DNA from: Bacteroidia bacterium
Lineage (GTDB): Bacteria; Bacteroidota; Bacteroidia; J057; JAIXKT01
Assembly: GCA_026932145.1 (NCBI GenBank)
Contig: JAIXKT010000066.1
Location: forward strand, 21,230-59,426
Length of the DNA: 38,197 nucleotides
Direction: 5' to 3'
Below, one piece after another: positions 7,815-16,464 of this stretch (within the stretch, counting starts at the first letter, position 1; every line of letters starts with the position of its first letter). The translations under genes and the position numbers were made by a program. Below the pieces are notes generated by a model that was not told the DNA's origin, searched no databases, and saw only the letters and a list, made by a program, of their open reading frames with translations.

Positions 7815-9194
7815 GAGTGCGTTGCATAACCTCTGAATTTTTAAAAAAGCCTAAATTTTCTCCCGTTCAAAATAAATTTTGATTTTTTGGGGAGTTTTTT
7901 TACATTTTACGTCTTTTTTTGTGGGTGTGGGGTTTCATTTTTTATGTTTTTGCCCCTTTTTCGCCTCATTTTTACCAATTGGGCGTATTTTGGGCCTACA
8001 GGCTTAAAATAGCTGCATTTGAGGTGGTGCCGTTTTTGGTGTTAACATATTGTTTACTAATAGCTTAGGTAACCTATACAGGTTGTATGCAATTGCTTCC
8101 AGGGCGTGCTGGGCGTGGGTTTTGGCGATGCCCACATAGCGGGCGGTGCCGCCGCCGAACCAGCTTTTGGTGCCGGCAAAGGTGCGCTCTATTTTGTAGC
8201 GGTGTTTGCCGCAGAGTTGGTTGAATTTGAGTTGTAATTTTGTTAAGGGTTTGTTTTTCACTGCTTTATAACACACTCTATCTTTAAGTCCCTTCGCTTT
8301 GAGGTAGGTGGTATGGGCTTTGGATTTGTAGGCTTTGTCGGCATAGATGGCGACTTTTGGGGGAACTTGTGCCTTGGTTATCAATGTGTTAAAGTGGTTA
8401 TGGTCATGGACGTTGGCGGGTGTGGTCTCCAGGGCAAGGACCAATCCGTTGCCGTCGGTAATAACGTGTTTTTTGTAGCCAAAGCGGGTTTCTTTGCCTT
8501 TTTTGAGCCAGCGGGCTTCGTCGTCCACGCCAGGTTGATTTACTTTAACAAGCTTTAATTCAGCCGTTTGTGTTTGTATAGCTTCTTCCGTTTGTTCGTT
8601 TTCTTTTCTGTCTTCGGCAATTTCGTAGGTGGGTTTTCCGGTGGGTTTGCGGGGGCTGTCGGTAATGGAGGCATCTATTATGCAGCCGGATTTTACCGTA
8701 ATAGCATGTTTATCAAGCTGTTGGTTAAGTTCTTGCAACAGCAAGTCGTAGGCATTGCTTCCTGCCAGTTCGTTGCGGAAGCGGCACAGGGTGCTGTGGT
8801 CGGGTACTTCGTCTTCAAGACTCAGCCCAACGAAGGTCATCCAGCTTAAATCGGTGTTGGTCCTGTCTTCTATGTCTCTGTCGCTCAGGCTTTTATACCA
8901 AACGCCGAGCAGTAGCATTTTGAAAAGAATAATGGGGTTGTAGGCGGGTCTGCCGTCCGGTCTAAGCCCTTTTGGGTAGTGTTTTTGAAGTATTTTTACG
9001 ATTGATTCCCAATCAATTACCTCATTTATTTGCTTTAGAAACGCGTTTTTAGAACTGCGTTTAGAAACGTAGGGCTGGCTAAAACTCATCTGTATTTGGG
9101 CGTGCTTTATCACACCACAAAAATAATAAATTATTTAATTAATTCAAAATCAAATAGTTAAATATTTTTATTCTTTTTGTCGTGCAACAGGCTC
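7815..9194 (-). mobile_element. IS5-family insertion sequence, copy B
   Basis: This 1380-bp element is in the same orientation as copy A and encodes an identical transposase. Differences are confined to the non-coding ends: the left end reads GAGTGCG instead of GAGCGCG, one 11-bp unit of a GGGGAGTTTAT tandem is lost, one T is added in the A/T tract, and one G-to-T change lies near the right end. Its left boundary directly follows the 32-bp repeat, and its right boundary is followed by the same 32 bp. Confidence 0.8.
8004..9113 (-). CDS. IS5-family transposase, copy B
   Basis: The product is identical over all 369 residues to the copy A transposase, with the same DDE residues (Asp147, Asp259, Glu309). 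The frame begins with GTG at 9113; ATG at 9089 is the likelier start, for the same promoter-position reason as in copy A. Identity of the coding DNA, against small changes in the ends, points to recent duplication or gene conversion. It ends the IS block that sits directly upstream of the ATP synthase operon, in the opposite direction. Confidence 0.9.
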   Translation of the reverse strand: MIKHAQIQMSFSQPYVSKRSSKNAFLKQINEVIDWESIVKILQKHYPKGLRPDGRPAYNPIILFKMLLLGVWYKSLSDRDIEDRTNTDLSWMTFVGLSLEDEVPDHSTLCRFRNELAGSNAYDLLLQELNQQLDKHAITVKSGCIIDASITDSPRKPTGKPTYEIAEDRKENEQTEEAIQTQTAELKLVKVNQPGVDDEARWLKKGKETRFGYKKHVITDGNGLVLALETTPANVHDHNHFNTLITKAQVPPKVAIYADKAYKSKAHTTYLKAKGLKDRVCYKAVKNKPLTKLQLKFNQLCGKHRYKIERTFAGTKSWFGGGTARYVGIAKTHAQHALEAIAYNLYRLPKLLVNNMLTPKTAPPQMQLF

Positions 9195-9226
9195 AATTCT
9201 ATAGTTAATTAACTGGAAGATTAATT
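9195..9226 (+). repeat. 32-bp direct repeat, second copy
   Basis: Exact copy of 7783-7814, placed between IS copy B and the leader of the ATP synthase operon. It probably represents the original right flank of the first IS insertion. Confidence 0.85.
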
Positions 9227-9234
9227 TTTAGTTG

Positions 9235-9242
9235 TAATTTTG
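9235..9242 (+). promoter_or_regulatory. Candidate -7 promoter element for the ATP synthase operon
   Basis: TAATTTTG fully matches the Bacteroidota TAnnTTTG -7 element and is followed by CACCC. It lies 49 bp before the first ORF at 9291. The -33 region would fall inside the 32-bp repeat, where I see no good TTTG. The IS insertion therefore reaches to the edge of this promoter. Confidence 0.45.
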
Positions 9243-9290
9243 CACCCGTTTTTGCCTTATTTTCAAATTATATTTTTCATTTGATAGATA

Positions 9291-9692
9291 ATGAATTTTT
9301 GGCGTTCGTTTGTGATAATTACTGCATCATTAGCGTTACTTTTTGGTTTATCCGTTTATTATCAGGTTTTTAGAATAGATAATAGCTTGGTTTTTGTGGC
9401 GCTGACGGCTACTTCGCTGATGTCGGCAATAGCATTTAAGATTTTGCAAGGCAAAGTTTCGGTATCTGGGAGCTATGTGATAATGAAAGGTATATTGGGA
9501 AGTTTAGGCGTTAAATCACTCATAACCATATTTATAGTTGTTTTTATTAAGATAAAATTCCCTGAAGAAATTGTACCTTTTGTAGGTTATTATTTTTTTT
9601 CATATTTTATCTATACAACTCTTGCAGTATATCATTTACTTCGTAACTTGCGTCCGCAAATAGAAGGCAGTAAACCTTCTTCAAATAGTTAA
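9291..9692 (+). CDS. Small four-helix membrane protein, AtpI-like, heading the ATP synthase operon
   Basis: This 133-residue protein has about four hydrophobic segments and a short polar C-terminal tail. It ends 6 bp before atpB and is clearly co-transcribed with it. Position, size and topology match the AtpI/ATP synthase subunit I type accessory proteins found upstream of atpB, which help assemble the c-ring. Sequence identity to that family is not obvious by eye, so the assignment rests mainly on context. There is no signal peptide cleavage site; the first helix (about residues 5-25) probably stays in the membrane. Confidence 0.65.
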   Translation: MNFWRSFVIITASLALLFGLSVYYQVFRIDNSLVFVALTATSLMSAIAFKILQGKVSVSGSYVIMKGILGSLGVKSLITIFIVVFIKIKFPEEIVPFVGYYFFSYFIYTTLAVYHLLRNLRPQIEGSKPSSNS

Positions 9693-9698
9693 TAATCA

Positions 9699-10775
9699 AT
9701 GCGTTACAGCTATTTAATATTTTTCTTTCTGTATATTTTTGGGCTGCAAACGGTTACTCTGGCTCAAGATACCCATCAAAATGAGCCGAAACAGTCTGAA
9801 GGAAGCATTTCAAAGCTAATCTTTCATCACGTTTCTGACCAGCATGATTGGCACATTGCAGATATTCCGGCAGGGAATGGCCATTATACACCTATTTCCA
9901 TTCCATTACCTTGGATTATCATCAATAACGGTGTAGATATATTCATGCTACATGGCCATTCTGAAACGGAGTTAGCCGAGCAAGCAGCTCAAAAGAATTA
10001 CTTATATGAGCATGGCCATATTAAACAAACCTTAGACGGTAAGCCTGTAATTGATCTTTCGATGACCAAAACAGCTTTCCAAATACTATTAGTATGCTTA
10101 TTGATGACACTTATTTTTACAAGTGTTGCCGGAGCATACAAAAAGAATGAAGGAAAAGCCCCCAAAGGATTACAGTCTTTATTAGAGCCGATTATTATTT
10201 TTGTTCGGGACGAAGTTGCTAAACCTAATTTAAAGGAAAAATATGCTGGCTTTATGCCTTATCTGCTGACTTTATTTTTCTTTATCTGGATTTCTAATAT
10301 TTTTGGTTTAACGCCATTTAACTCGAATATAGCTGGTAACATTTCGGTAACGGCAGCTTTGGCGTTACTAACCTTTATTATCACTCAGTTTAAAGGCACA
10401 GCTACTTACTGGGGGCATATTTTTTGGTTCCCCGGAGTGCCGCTTCCTGTCAAGTTTTTGATGCTGCCCGTTGAGCTTATCGGAATATTTACTAAGCCTT
10501 TTGCCTTAATGATTCGTTTATTTGCGAATATTATAGCTGGGCACTTTATGGTTTTAGCCTTAATTTGTATGATATTTATCTTTTCTAAAGGTGGAGAAAA
10601 TGTGTTAGCCGGTTTTGGCATAGCACCGGTATCCATAGCCTTTACGATATTTATCTTTTGCTTAGAAATGTTGGTTGCGGCTGTGCAAGCTTACGTTTTC
10701 ACACTACTAACTTGTGTTTTTGTTGGCTCTGCTATGGAAGAGCACCATCATGAAGAAAACCACGCACATCATTAA
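9699..10775 (+). CDS. atpB: ATP synthase F0 subunit a
   Basis: Subunit a forms the proton half-channels next to the c-ring. The 358-residue protein is longer than the ~270 residues of E. coli because of an N-terminal extension, usual in Bacteroidota, with a signal-like segment (LIFFFLYIFGLQTVTLAQ) and a His-rich periplasmic part (residues ~45-120). The essential arginine is Arg273 in LMIRLFANIIAGH. Five or so membrane helices follow residue 125, including IWISNIFGLTPF. The C-terminus ends in a histidine-rich tail (EEHHHEENHAHH), also common in the phylum. It is preceded by the AtpI-like gene and followed after 44 bp by atpE. Confidence 0.96.
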   Translation: MRYSYLIFFFLYIFGLQTVTLAQDTHQNEPKQSEGSISKLIFHHVSDQHDWHIADIPAGNGHYTPISIPLPWIIINNGVDIFMLHGHSETELAEQAAQKNYLYEHGHIKQTLDGKPVIDLSMTKTAFQILLVCLLMTLIFTSVAGAYKKNEGKAPKGLQSLLEPIIIFVRDEVAKPNLKEKYAGFMPYLLTLFFFIWISNIFGLTPFNSNIAGNISVTAALALLTFIITQFKGTATYWGHIFWFPGVPLPVKFLMLPVELIGIFTKPFALMIRLFANIIAGHFMVLALICMIFIFSKGGENVLAGFGIAPVSIAFTIFIFCLEMLVAAVQAYVFTLLTCVFVGSAMEEHHHEENHAHH

Positions 10776-10780
10776 TGTAA

Positions 10781-11053
<273 letters not shown>

Positions 11054-11063
11054 GAAGCCATGA

Positions 11064-11105
11064 GCCGGATTGAACAACGGTTGGTTGAACAATCCGGCTT
11101 CTTTA
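11064..11105 (+). terminator. Hairpin between atpE and atpF, possible partial terminator
   Basis: GCCGGATTG (11064-11072) pairs exactly with CAATCCGGC (11090-11098). The AAGAA at 11052-11056 can extend the stem with TTCTT at 11099-11103, leaving a bulge. A T-rich stretch follows. Inside the operon this looks like an attenuator or 3'-end stabiliser for the atpE message. Confidence 0.6.
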
Positions 11106-11130
11106 ATTTAACAACCACTTAACAAAATAT

Positions 11131-11625
11131 ATGGAATTAGTACTTCCTCAGTTTGGATTATTTTTCTGGACAATAGTTATATTTTTAATTTTCTTCTTCA
11201 TCTTAAAGAAGTTTGCTTGGGGCTTTATCCTAAAAGCAATTCAGGAGCGGGAGCAATCTATTGAAACTTCCTTGAAAGCTGCCGAAGCAGCTCGGATAGA
11301 GATGGAAAAACTAACGGCCAATAACGAAGCCATTTTGCGCCAAGCCCAGATAGAGCGTGATGCTATCTTACGCGAAGCAAAAATGGCCGGAGAAAAAATC
11401 GTTACCGATGCCAAAGATAAAGCAGCAAAAGAAGCCGCTATCCTATTAGAAAGAGTCAAAAATCAAATTCAGGCCGAAAAAATGGCTGCCCTCACAGATA
11501 TTAAAAATCAAATTGGCGAACTCTCCCTCAAAATTGCCGAAACCATACTAAAAAACGAACTCGCCGACAAATCGCATCACGAAAAATATATTCAATCCGT
11601 AGTATCCGATATTAACCTTAACTAA
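11131..11625 (+). CDS. atpF: ATP synthase F0 subunit b
   Basis: Subunit b is the peripheral stalk that links F0 to F1. The 164-residue protein has one N-terminal membrane helix (about residues 5-27, FGLFFWTIVIFLIFFFILKK) and then a long charged helix typical of the dimeric coiled coil (EREQSIETSLKAAEAARIEM to about residue 135). Length is normal. It ends 2 bp before the atpH start. Confidence 0.94.
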   Translation: MELVLPQFGLFFWTIVIFLIFFFILKKFAWGFILKAIQEREQSIETSLKAAEAARIEMEKLTANNEAILRQAQIERDAILREAKMAGEKIVTDAKDKAAKEAAILLERVKNQIQAEKMAALTDIKNQIGELSLKIAETILKNELADKSHHEKYIQSVVSDINLN

Positions 11626-11627
11626 CC

Positions 11628-12185
11628 GTGCTGCAAGATAGAATCGCCAAACGATACGCTACCTCTATTTTTGACTTAGCTGTAGAAAAAAACCAACTGC
11701 AATCAGTTGCCAACGATTTTGATACCATCGGAAGTATTTTTAAAACCAATAGAGAATTTTCACTGCTGCTGAAAAGCCCTATTGTTACAGCAGACAAAAA
11801 AAGAGACATCTTAAAAGCAATTTTTCATGGAAAAATTAGCCCCATAACCGAAACTTTCTTGGGTATTTTGGTCAGAAAAGGACGTGAAAATGTTCTGGAA
11901 GTAGTAGCCCGTGAGTTTGTAGCCCTTTTTGATAAACATCAAAACCAACAAAAAGCACTTATCACCTCAGCTCAGCAACTTTCCCCTGAAACCATAAGCC
12001 TCATCAAAAAGCAACTCGAAAACAAATTTAACTCAACTATTTTAATAGAAACCAAGATTAACCCCGACCTCATCGGCGGTTTTGTCATTCGTATTGATGA
12101 TTTACTTTACGACACAAGCATCTTAAATAGAATTCAAAATCTAAGAAAGCAATTTTCTGAAAACTCTTATATTGTTAAACTTTAA
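11628..12185 (+). CDS. atpH: ATP synthase F1 subunit delta (GTG start)
   Basis: Delta sits on top of the F1 head and binds the peripheral stalk. The 185-residue product shows the family pattern: N-terminal IAKRYATSIFDLAVE, the middle FLGILVRKGRENVLEVVAREF, and the C-terminal INPDLIGGFVIRIDDLLYDTSI. Translation begins with GTG at 11628, 2 nt after the atpF stop; no ATG is suitably placed upstream, so translational coupling is likely. A 24-bp gap separates it from atpA. Confidence 0.94.
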   Translation: MLQDRIAKRYATSIFDLAVEKNQLQSVANDFDTIGSIFKTNREFSLLLKSPIVTADKKRDILKAIFHGKISPITETFLGILVRKGRENVLEVVAREFVALFDKHQNQQKALITSAQQLSPETISLIKKQLENKFNSTILIETKINPDLIGGFVIRIDDLLYDTSILNRIQNLRKQFSENSYIVKL

Positions 12186-12209
12186 TTTTCACGCTATTAG
12201 CGAATAAAT

Positions 12210-13805
12210 ATGGTAGAAGTCAGACCTGATGAAGTTTCCGCAATCTTACGCGAGCAACTTTCCGGATTCAAATCAACTTCAGAATTAGAAGAAGTTGGAA
12301 CAGTATTACAAGTAGGCGATGGTATCGCCCGTATTTACGGACTTTCTAAGGTTCAATCCGGTGAACTGATTGAGTTTGAAACCGGCTTACGTGGTATGGT
12401 TTTAAACCTCGAAGAAGATAACGTTGGTGCAGTGTTATTAGGTGATTCCGAAGGAATCAAAGAAGGCTCAATAGTACGCCGTACCGGACGTATTGCATCT
12501 ATTGATGTGGGGGAAGGAATGTTGGGTAGGGTTGTTAACTCCTTAGGAGAACCTATTGACGGAAAAGGTCCTATTAGTGGTAGCCTCTACGCTTCTCCGA
12601 TAGAGCGCAAAGCGCCAGGGGTGATTTTCCGCCAGCCGGTTAATGAACCCCTTCAAACAGGCCTCAAAGCTATTGATGCGATGATTCCAATTGGGCGCGG
12701 CCAACGCGAACTCATCATCGGAGACCGCCAAACCGGCAAAACAGCGGTAGCTCTTGACACCATCATTAACCAAAGACCGGCTTACGAAGCATGGAAAAAT
12801 GGAGACAAAAACGCCAAACCTGTTTTTTGTATCTATGTAGCTTCCGGCCAAAAAGCCTCTACGATTGCACAAGTAGTTAAAACTTTAGAAAAATATAACG
12901 CTTTAGAATACTCGATTATAGTAGCTGCTCCGGCATCTACACCATCTCCGCTACAGTTCTTTGCTCCGTTTGCAGGGGCAGCTATCGGTGAATATTTCAG
13001 AGATACCGGCCGCCATGCCTTAGTTATCTATGACGATTTATCCAAACAAGCGGTTGCCTATCGTGAAGTTTCATTATTACTGAGAAGACCTCCAGGCCGC
13101 GAAGCATATCCCGGAGACGTTTTTTACCTACATAGCCGCTTATTAGAGCGTGCTGCAAAAATCATCAATAATGATGCAATCGCAGCCAAAATGAACGATC
13201 TACCTGAATCTTTTAAGGGATTAGTCAAGGGTGGCGGTTCATTAACAGCACTCCCTATCATCGAAACACAAGCTGGGGACGTTTCCGCCTACATCCCAAC
13301 GAACGTAATTTCGATCACAGACGGGCAAATTTTCTTAGAATCTAACCTCTTTAACTCCGGTGTAAAACCCGCTATCAACGTTGGAATTTCCGTTTCACGG
13401 GTTGGAGGATCTGCACAGATTAAATCTATGAAAAAAGTAGCCGGAACACTAAAACTTGATTTAGCTCAATTCCGTGAGCTAGAAGCATTTGCAAAATTCG
13501 GCTCAGACTTAGATGCAACTACTCAAAGACAACTTGACAGAGGTAGAAGATTAGTAGAAATCCTAAAACAAGGACAATATCAGCCAATTAAAGTAGAAAA
13601 TCAGGTTGCTGTTATTTATGTAGGAACTAAAGGCGCTTTGGATAAAGTCCCTGTTGATAAAATAAAAACATTTGAGCAGGAATTTATTTCGGTTTTAGAA
13701 GCCAGTCATCCGCAGATATTACCTGAATTAGCATCCGGAGCTATTTCGGATAATGCAATGCAAGTGTTGAACAAAGTAGCTACAGAATTAGCTTCTCGTT
13801 ATTGA
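12210..13805 (+). CDS. atpA: ATP synthase F1 subunit alpha
   Basis: Alpha is the non-catalytic nucleotide-binding subunit of the F1 hexamer. At 531 residues it is close to the normal length. Visible marks: the N-terminal beta-barrel ([17 protein letters not shown]), P-loop GDRQTGKT (171-178), [16 protein letters not shown], the [21 protein letters not shown] stretch and VSRVGGSAQ. There is a modest insertion ([16 protein letters not shown]) after the P-loop helix. Start ATG at 12210 gives the conserved [15 protein letters not shown]-terminus. The partner beta subunit gene is not in this operon. Confidence 0.98.
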   Translation: MVEVRPDEVSAILREQLSGFKSTSELEEVGTVLQVGDGIARIYGLSKVQSGELIEFETGLRGMVLNLEEDNVGAVLLGDSEGIKEGSIVRRTGRIASIDVGEGMLGRVVNSLGEPIDGKGPISGSLYASPIERKAPGVIFRQPVNEPLQTGLKAIDAMIPIGRGQRELIIGDRQTGKTAVALDTIINQRPAYEAWKNGDKNAKPVFCIYVASGQKASTIAQVVKTLEKYNALEYSIIVAAPASTPSPLQFFAPFAGAAIGEYFRDTGRHALVIYDDLSKQAVAYREVSLLLRRPPGREAYPGDVFYLHSRLLERAAKIINNDAIAAKMNDLPESFKGLVKGGGSLTALPIIETQAGDVSAYIPTNVISITDGQIFLESNLFNSGVKPAINVGISVSRVGGSAQIKSMKKVAGTLKLDLAQFRELEAFAKFGSDLDATTQRQLDRGRRLVEILKQGQYQPIKVENQVAVIYVGTKGALDKVPVDKIKTFEQEFISVLEASHPQILPELASGAISDNAMQVLNKVATELASRY

Positions 13806-13817
13806 TAAAACGATTGT

Positions 13818-14711
13818 ATGCCCAGTTTAAAAGAAATTAGGGGACGAATAAAAAGTGTGCGGGGCACCCAGCAAATTACCAAAGCTATGAAAATGGTATC
13901 CGCAGCTAAGCTACGTAAAGCGCAGGATGCTATTATTCAACTAAGACCATACGCCTCAAAACTAAAAGAAATTTTACAAAATTTGAGCCAAGGAGCAGAA
14001 TCAGGAGTTTCAAGCCCGTTTTTACAGGGTAAAGAAAATCCCCAAACCGTTCTACTTATTGTGGTAACATCCAATAAAGGTTTATGCTCTTCATTTAACT
14101 CAAATGTGATAAAATCAACTTTAACGGCTATTCAGGAAAAATATTCATCCCATCAGAAAAATAAAACTCTTTTTCTCTGGTGCATCGGCAAAAAAGGACA
14201 TGAATATTTCCAAAAACGTGGTTATCAGGTGGTTAATACTGAGTTTGATCTTTTTACGAAACTTTCATTTGATGCTATTGCAATGATAGCCCGCGAAATA
14301 ATGAGTAATTATGTTGCGGGAAAATGGGATAAAGTTGATCTTTTTTACAATGAATTTAAAAATATTGCGACCCAAATTCGGAAACATGAGCAATATTTAC
14401 CAACTTCGTCTGTAACATCAGTAAGCACAAATCAGCCCACAAAGCAATCTGTTGAGTATATTTATGAACCTAATAAGGCTCAGATCTTGGCAGAGTTAAT
14501 TCCGAGATCTCTTACTATTCAGCTTTTTAAAGCTATTTTAGAATCGAATGCAGCTGAGCACGGAGCACGTATGACGGCTATGGATAAAGCTACCGAAAAT
14601 GCACAGGAACTATTGGGTTCTTTGCGTTTGACCTATAATCGTGCAAGACAAGCAGCTATCACCAAAGAAATTTTGGAAATAGTAGGCGGTGCAGAAGCCC
14701 TAAAAGGCTAA
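13818..14711 (+). CDS. atpG: ATP synthase F1 subunit gamma
   Basis: Gamma is the central rotor shaft. The 297-residue protein has the conserved N-terminal helix (IRGRIKSVRGTQQITKAMKM) and C-terminal helix (MTAMDKATENAQEL, then YNRARQAAITKEILEIVGGAEAL) that form the coiled-coil axle. It begins 12 bp after atpA and is the last gene of the operon. It is followed by a strong hairpin rather than by atpD and atpC, which in many Bacteroidota lie elsewhere. Confidence 0.97.
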   Translation: MPSLKEIRGRIKSVRGTQQITKAMKMVSAAKLRKAQDAIIQLRPYASKLKEILQNLSQGAESGVSSPFLQGKENPQTVLLIVVTSNKGLCSSFNSNVIKSTLTAIQEKYSSHQKNKTLFLWCIGKKGHEYFQKRGYQVVNTEFDLFTKLSFDAIAMIAREIMSNYVAGKWDKVDLFYNEFKNIATQIRKHEQYLPTSSVTSVSTNQPTKQSVEYIYEPNKAQILAELIPRSLTIQLFKAILESNAAEHGARMTAMDKATENAQELLGSLRLTYNRARQAAITKEILEIVGGAEALKG

Positions 14712-14746
14712 GTTTCGGGCTGGCCAATATTTATTTTTTGTTAATA

Positions 14747-14784
14747 TTGCACTTAATGCAGTTTTTAGGCTGTATTAAGTGCAA
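14747..14784 (+). terminator. 15-bp stem hairpin after atpG, just before the next start codon
   Basis: TTGCACTTAATGCAG (14747-14761) pairs with CTGTATTAAGTGCAA (14770-14784) over 15 positions with a single G-U wobble and an 8-nt loop. Only a weak T stretch (TTGGTTTT) follows before the ATG at 14793. It either ends the ATP synthase message or is a leader structure of the next gene. Confidence 0.6.
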
Positions 14785-14792
14785 TTGGTTTT

Positions 14793-15389
14793 ATGAACTT
14801 TTTAGCGCATTTATATCTTTCAGGAGACCAGCCAGCTATGCGGGTTGGCGGATTTGTAGCGGACTTTGTGAAGGGTTCTATCCTCAATACCTTACCACAT
14901 AAAGTTCAACAAGGCGTTAGGTTGCATCGACAAATAGATTCCTTTACAGATTTGCATCCAAATGTGCAGCAAACTGTAATTTTGCTAAAGCCGTCTTTGG
15001 GGCGATATGCAGGCGTTGCCGCCGATATTTTGTTTGACCATTTTCTGGCCAAAAACTTTCAGTATTATACAACCTACTCTTTGCCGGAATTTGTAACCGA
15101 AACGCATCTGCAATTAACAGATTATTTAGCTTATTTTCCGCCGCGTGCGCAGGTAGTCTGGAGCTACTGCACCTCCCAAAATTGGCTGCTCAACTATGCG
15201 CACTGGATAGGAATCGAACGCAGCTTTCATGGCATGACAAAACGTACCGGACAAACTAAATTTATTGAATCCTTAGCGTTTATCCCAAGTCTTTTGCCTG
15301 AAATTCAACATAACTTTGAAGCATTTTGGCCTGGATTGGTAGCGTTTTCTGAACATTCTTGCGCTAAACTTTTATCAAGCGATGCTTGA
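14793..15389 (+). CDS. ACP phosphodiesterase-like protein (AcpH/DUF479 family)
   Basis: The 198-residue protein matches the AcpH family, which in E. coli removes the 4'-phosphopantetheine arm from acyl carrier protein. Family wording is clear: MNFLAHLYLSG at the N-terminus, GGFVADFVKG, GVRLHRQIDSFTDLHP and AADILFDHFLAKNF. The His/Asp residues in these motifs (HR.ID, D..FDHF) are the likely metal ligands of the HD-like helical fold. Length is normal (E. coli about 193). It is cytoplasmic. Its stop overlaps the start of the glycosyltransferase by 8 nt. AcpH-like proteins in Bacteroidota are rarely tested, so the substrate is inferred. Confidence 0.85.
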   Translation: MNFLAHLYLSGDQPAMRVGGFVADFVKGSILNTLPHKVQQGVRLHRQIDSFTDLHPNVQQTVILLKPSLGRYAGVAADILFDHFLAKNFQYYTTYSLPEFVTETHLQLTDYLAYFPPRAQVVWSYCTSQNWLLNYAHWIGIERSFHGMTKRTGQTKFIESLAFIPSLLPEIQHNFEAFWPGLVAFSEHSCAKLLSSDA

Positions 15390-16464
15390 ATTTAGCTGGT
15401 TATTAATAGGTTCTGGCCTCGTCTTGATTCAAACAATCTTTTGGGTTCTTTTATGGGTAGCTTGGAGAACATTAAAACCAACAGCAGAAAATTTTTCTCC
15501 CAAAAATGAAAGTTCTGTTTCTGTTATTATTTGTGCTCATAATGAAATAAAGCAACTGCCAACGCTAATATCAGATCTTTTAAAGCAACGATATTCAAAC
15601 TATGAAGTTATATTGGTTGATGACCGATCAGATGATGGTACGCAGGAATATATTAGCTCACTAAAGTGCGATAAATTGCGATACATTCGTATAGAGCATA
15701 CTGCCGTAGGGTGGCCTCCCAAAAAATGGGCTATTCAAACGGGTATTTCTCATGCCAAAAATGACTGGCTGGTATTTACCGATGCAGATTGTTCTGTGGG
15801 TAAAAATTGGCTGAATAGCTTATTATCAGTATCTTACAATAAAAATATAGAAGTTGTTCTGGGTTACAGTCCTTATATAGTTGATGCGAGTTTGATTAAT
15901 AAATTTATACAAGTAGAAACTTTTTTAACGGCAACATCGTATTTGGGGGCAGCTAAGATCGGCTTCCCGTATATGGCAGTAGGTAGAAACACAGCTTATA
16001 GGCAAATCTTTCGTGGTACACACGCCCAAAATCAGTTTAAGACAACTCTTTCCGGTGATGATGACCTGATTATCAATAACTTTGCTATCTCTCGAAAGAC
16101 TATTCCCAATATTGATCCGTTAAGTTTTGTATTCAGCCAGCCTAAGAAAACGTTTCGTGAATGGTTTACCCAAAAAACGAGGCATTATGGAGCATCTTTT
16201 CGCTACACTACTGTTTCCAAAGCCATTTTAGTAGCCTTTCATGGTAGCTTTTTTTTATTATTAATCGGTCTTTTTAGTGGTCTATTTCCTTTTTGGTTAA
16301 TTTTATTTCGTAACTTTGTTCAATATTTTACACTCAAGGTATCACGGAATAAACTTAAGCATATTCAGCCGATTTATGTGATTTGGTTACTTGAACCGGT
16401 ATTGCTCGTTATTCAATTCTTACTTGTATTGCGTAATCTGATGAAAAAACCGGTATGGAAGTAG
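15382..16464 (+). CDS. Family 2 glycosyltransferase, membrane-anchored
   Basis: The 360-residue protein has an N-terminal membrane helix (about 5-28) and a GT-A fold catalytic domain. VSVIICAHNE (about 47-56) and VILVDDRSDDGT (about 77-88) bind the nucleotide-sugar, FTDADCS (about 131-137) is the metal-binding DxD-type motif, and SGDDDLIINN is the acceptor-side acidic motif. Two or three hydrophobic helices near residues 275-350 follow a QKTRHYGASFRY amphipathic stretch similar to the QxxRW region of processive enzymes. It probably transfers sugar to a lipid or polysaccharide at the inner membrane. It overlaps the genes on both sides (8 and 10 nt), so the three are one operon. Confidence 0.87.
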   Translation: MLEFSWLLIGSGLVLIQTIFWVLLWVAWRTLKPTAENFSPKNESSVSVIICAHNEIKQLPTLISDLLKQRYSNYEVILVDDRSDDGTQEYISSLKCDKLRYIRIEHTAVGWPPKKWAIQTGISHAKNDWLVFTDADCSVGKNWLNSLLSVSYNKNIEVVLGYSPYIVDASLINKFIQVETFLTATSYLGAAKIGFPYMAVGRNTAYRQIFRGTHAQNQFKTTLSGDDDLIINNFAISRKTIPNIDPLSFVFSQPKKTFREWFTQKTRHYGASFRYTTVSKAILVAFHGSFFLLLIGLFSGLFPFWLILFRNFVQYFTLKVSRNKLKHIQPIYVIWLLEPVLLVIQFLLVLRNLMKKPVWK

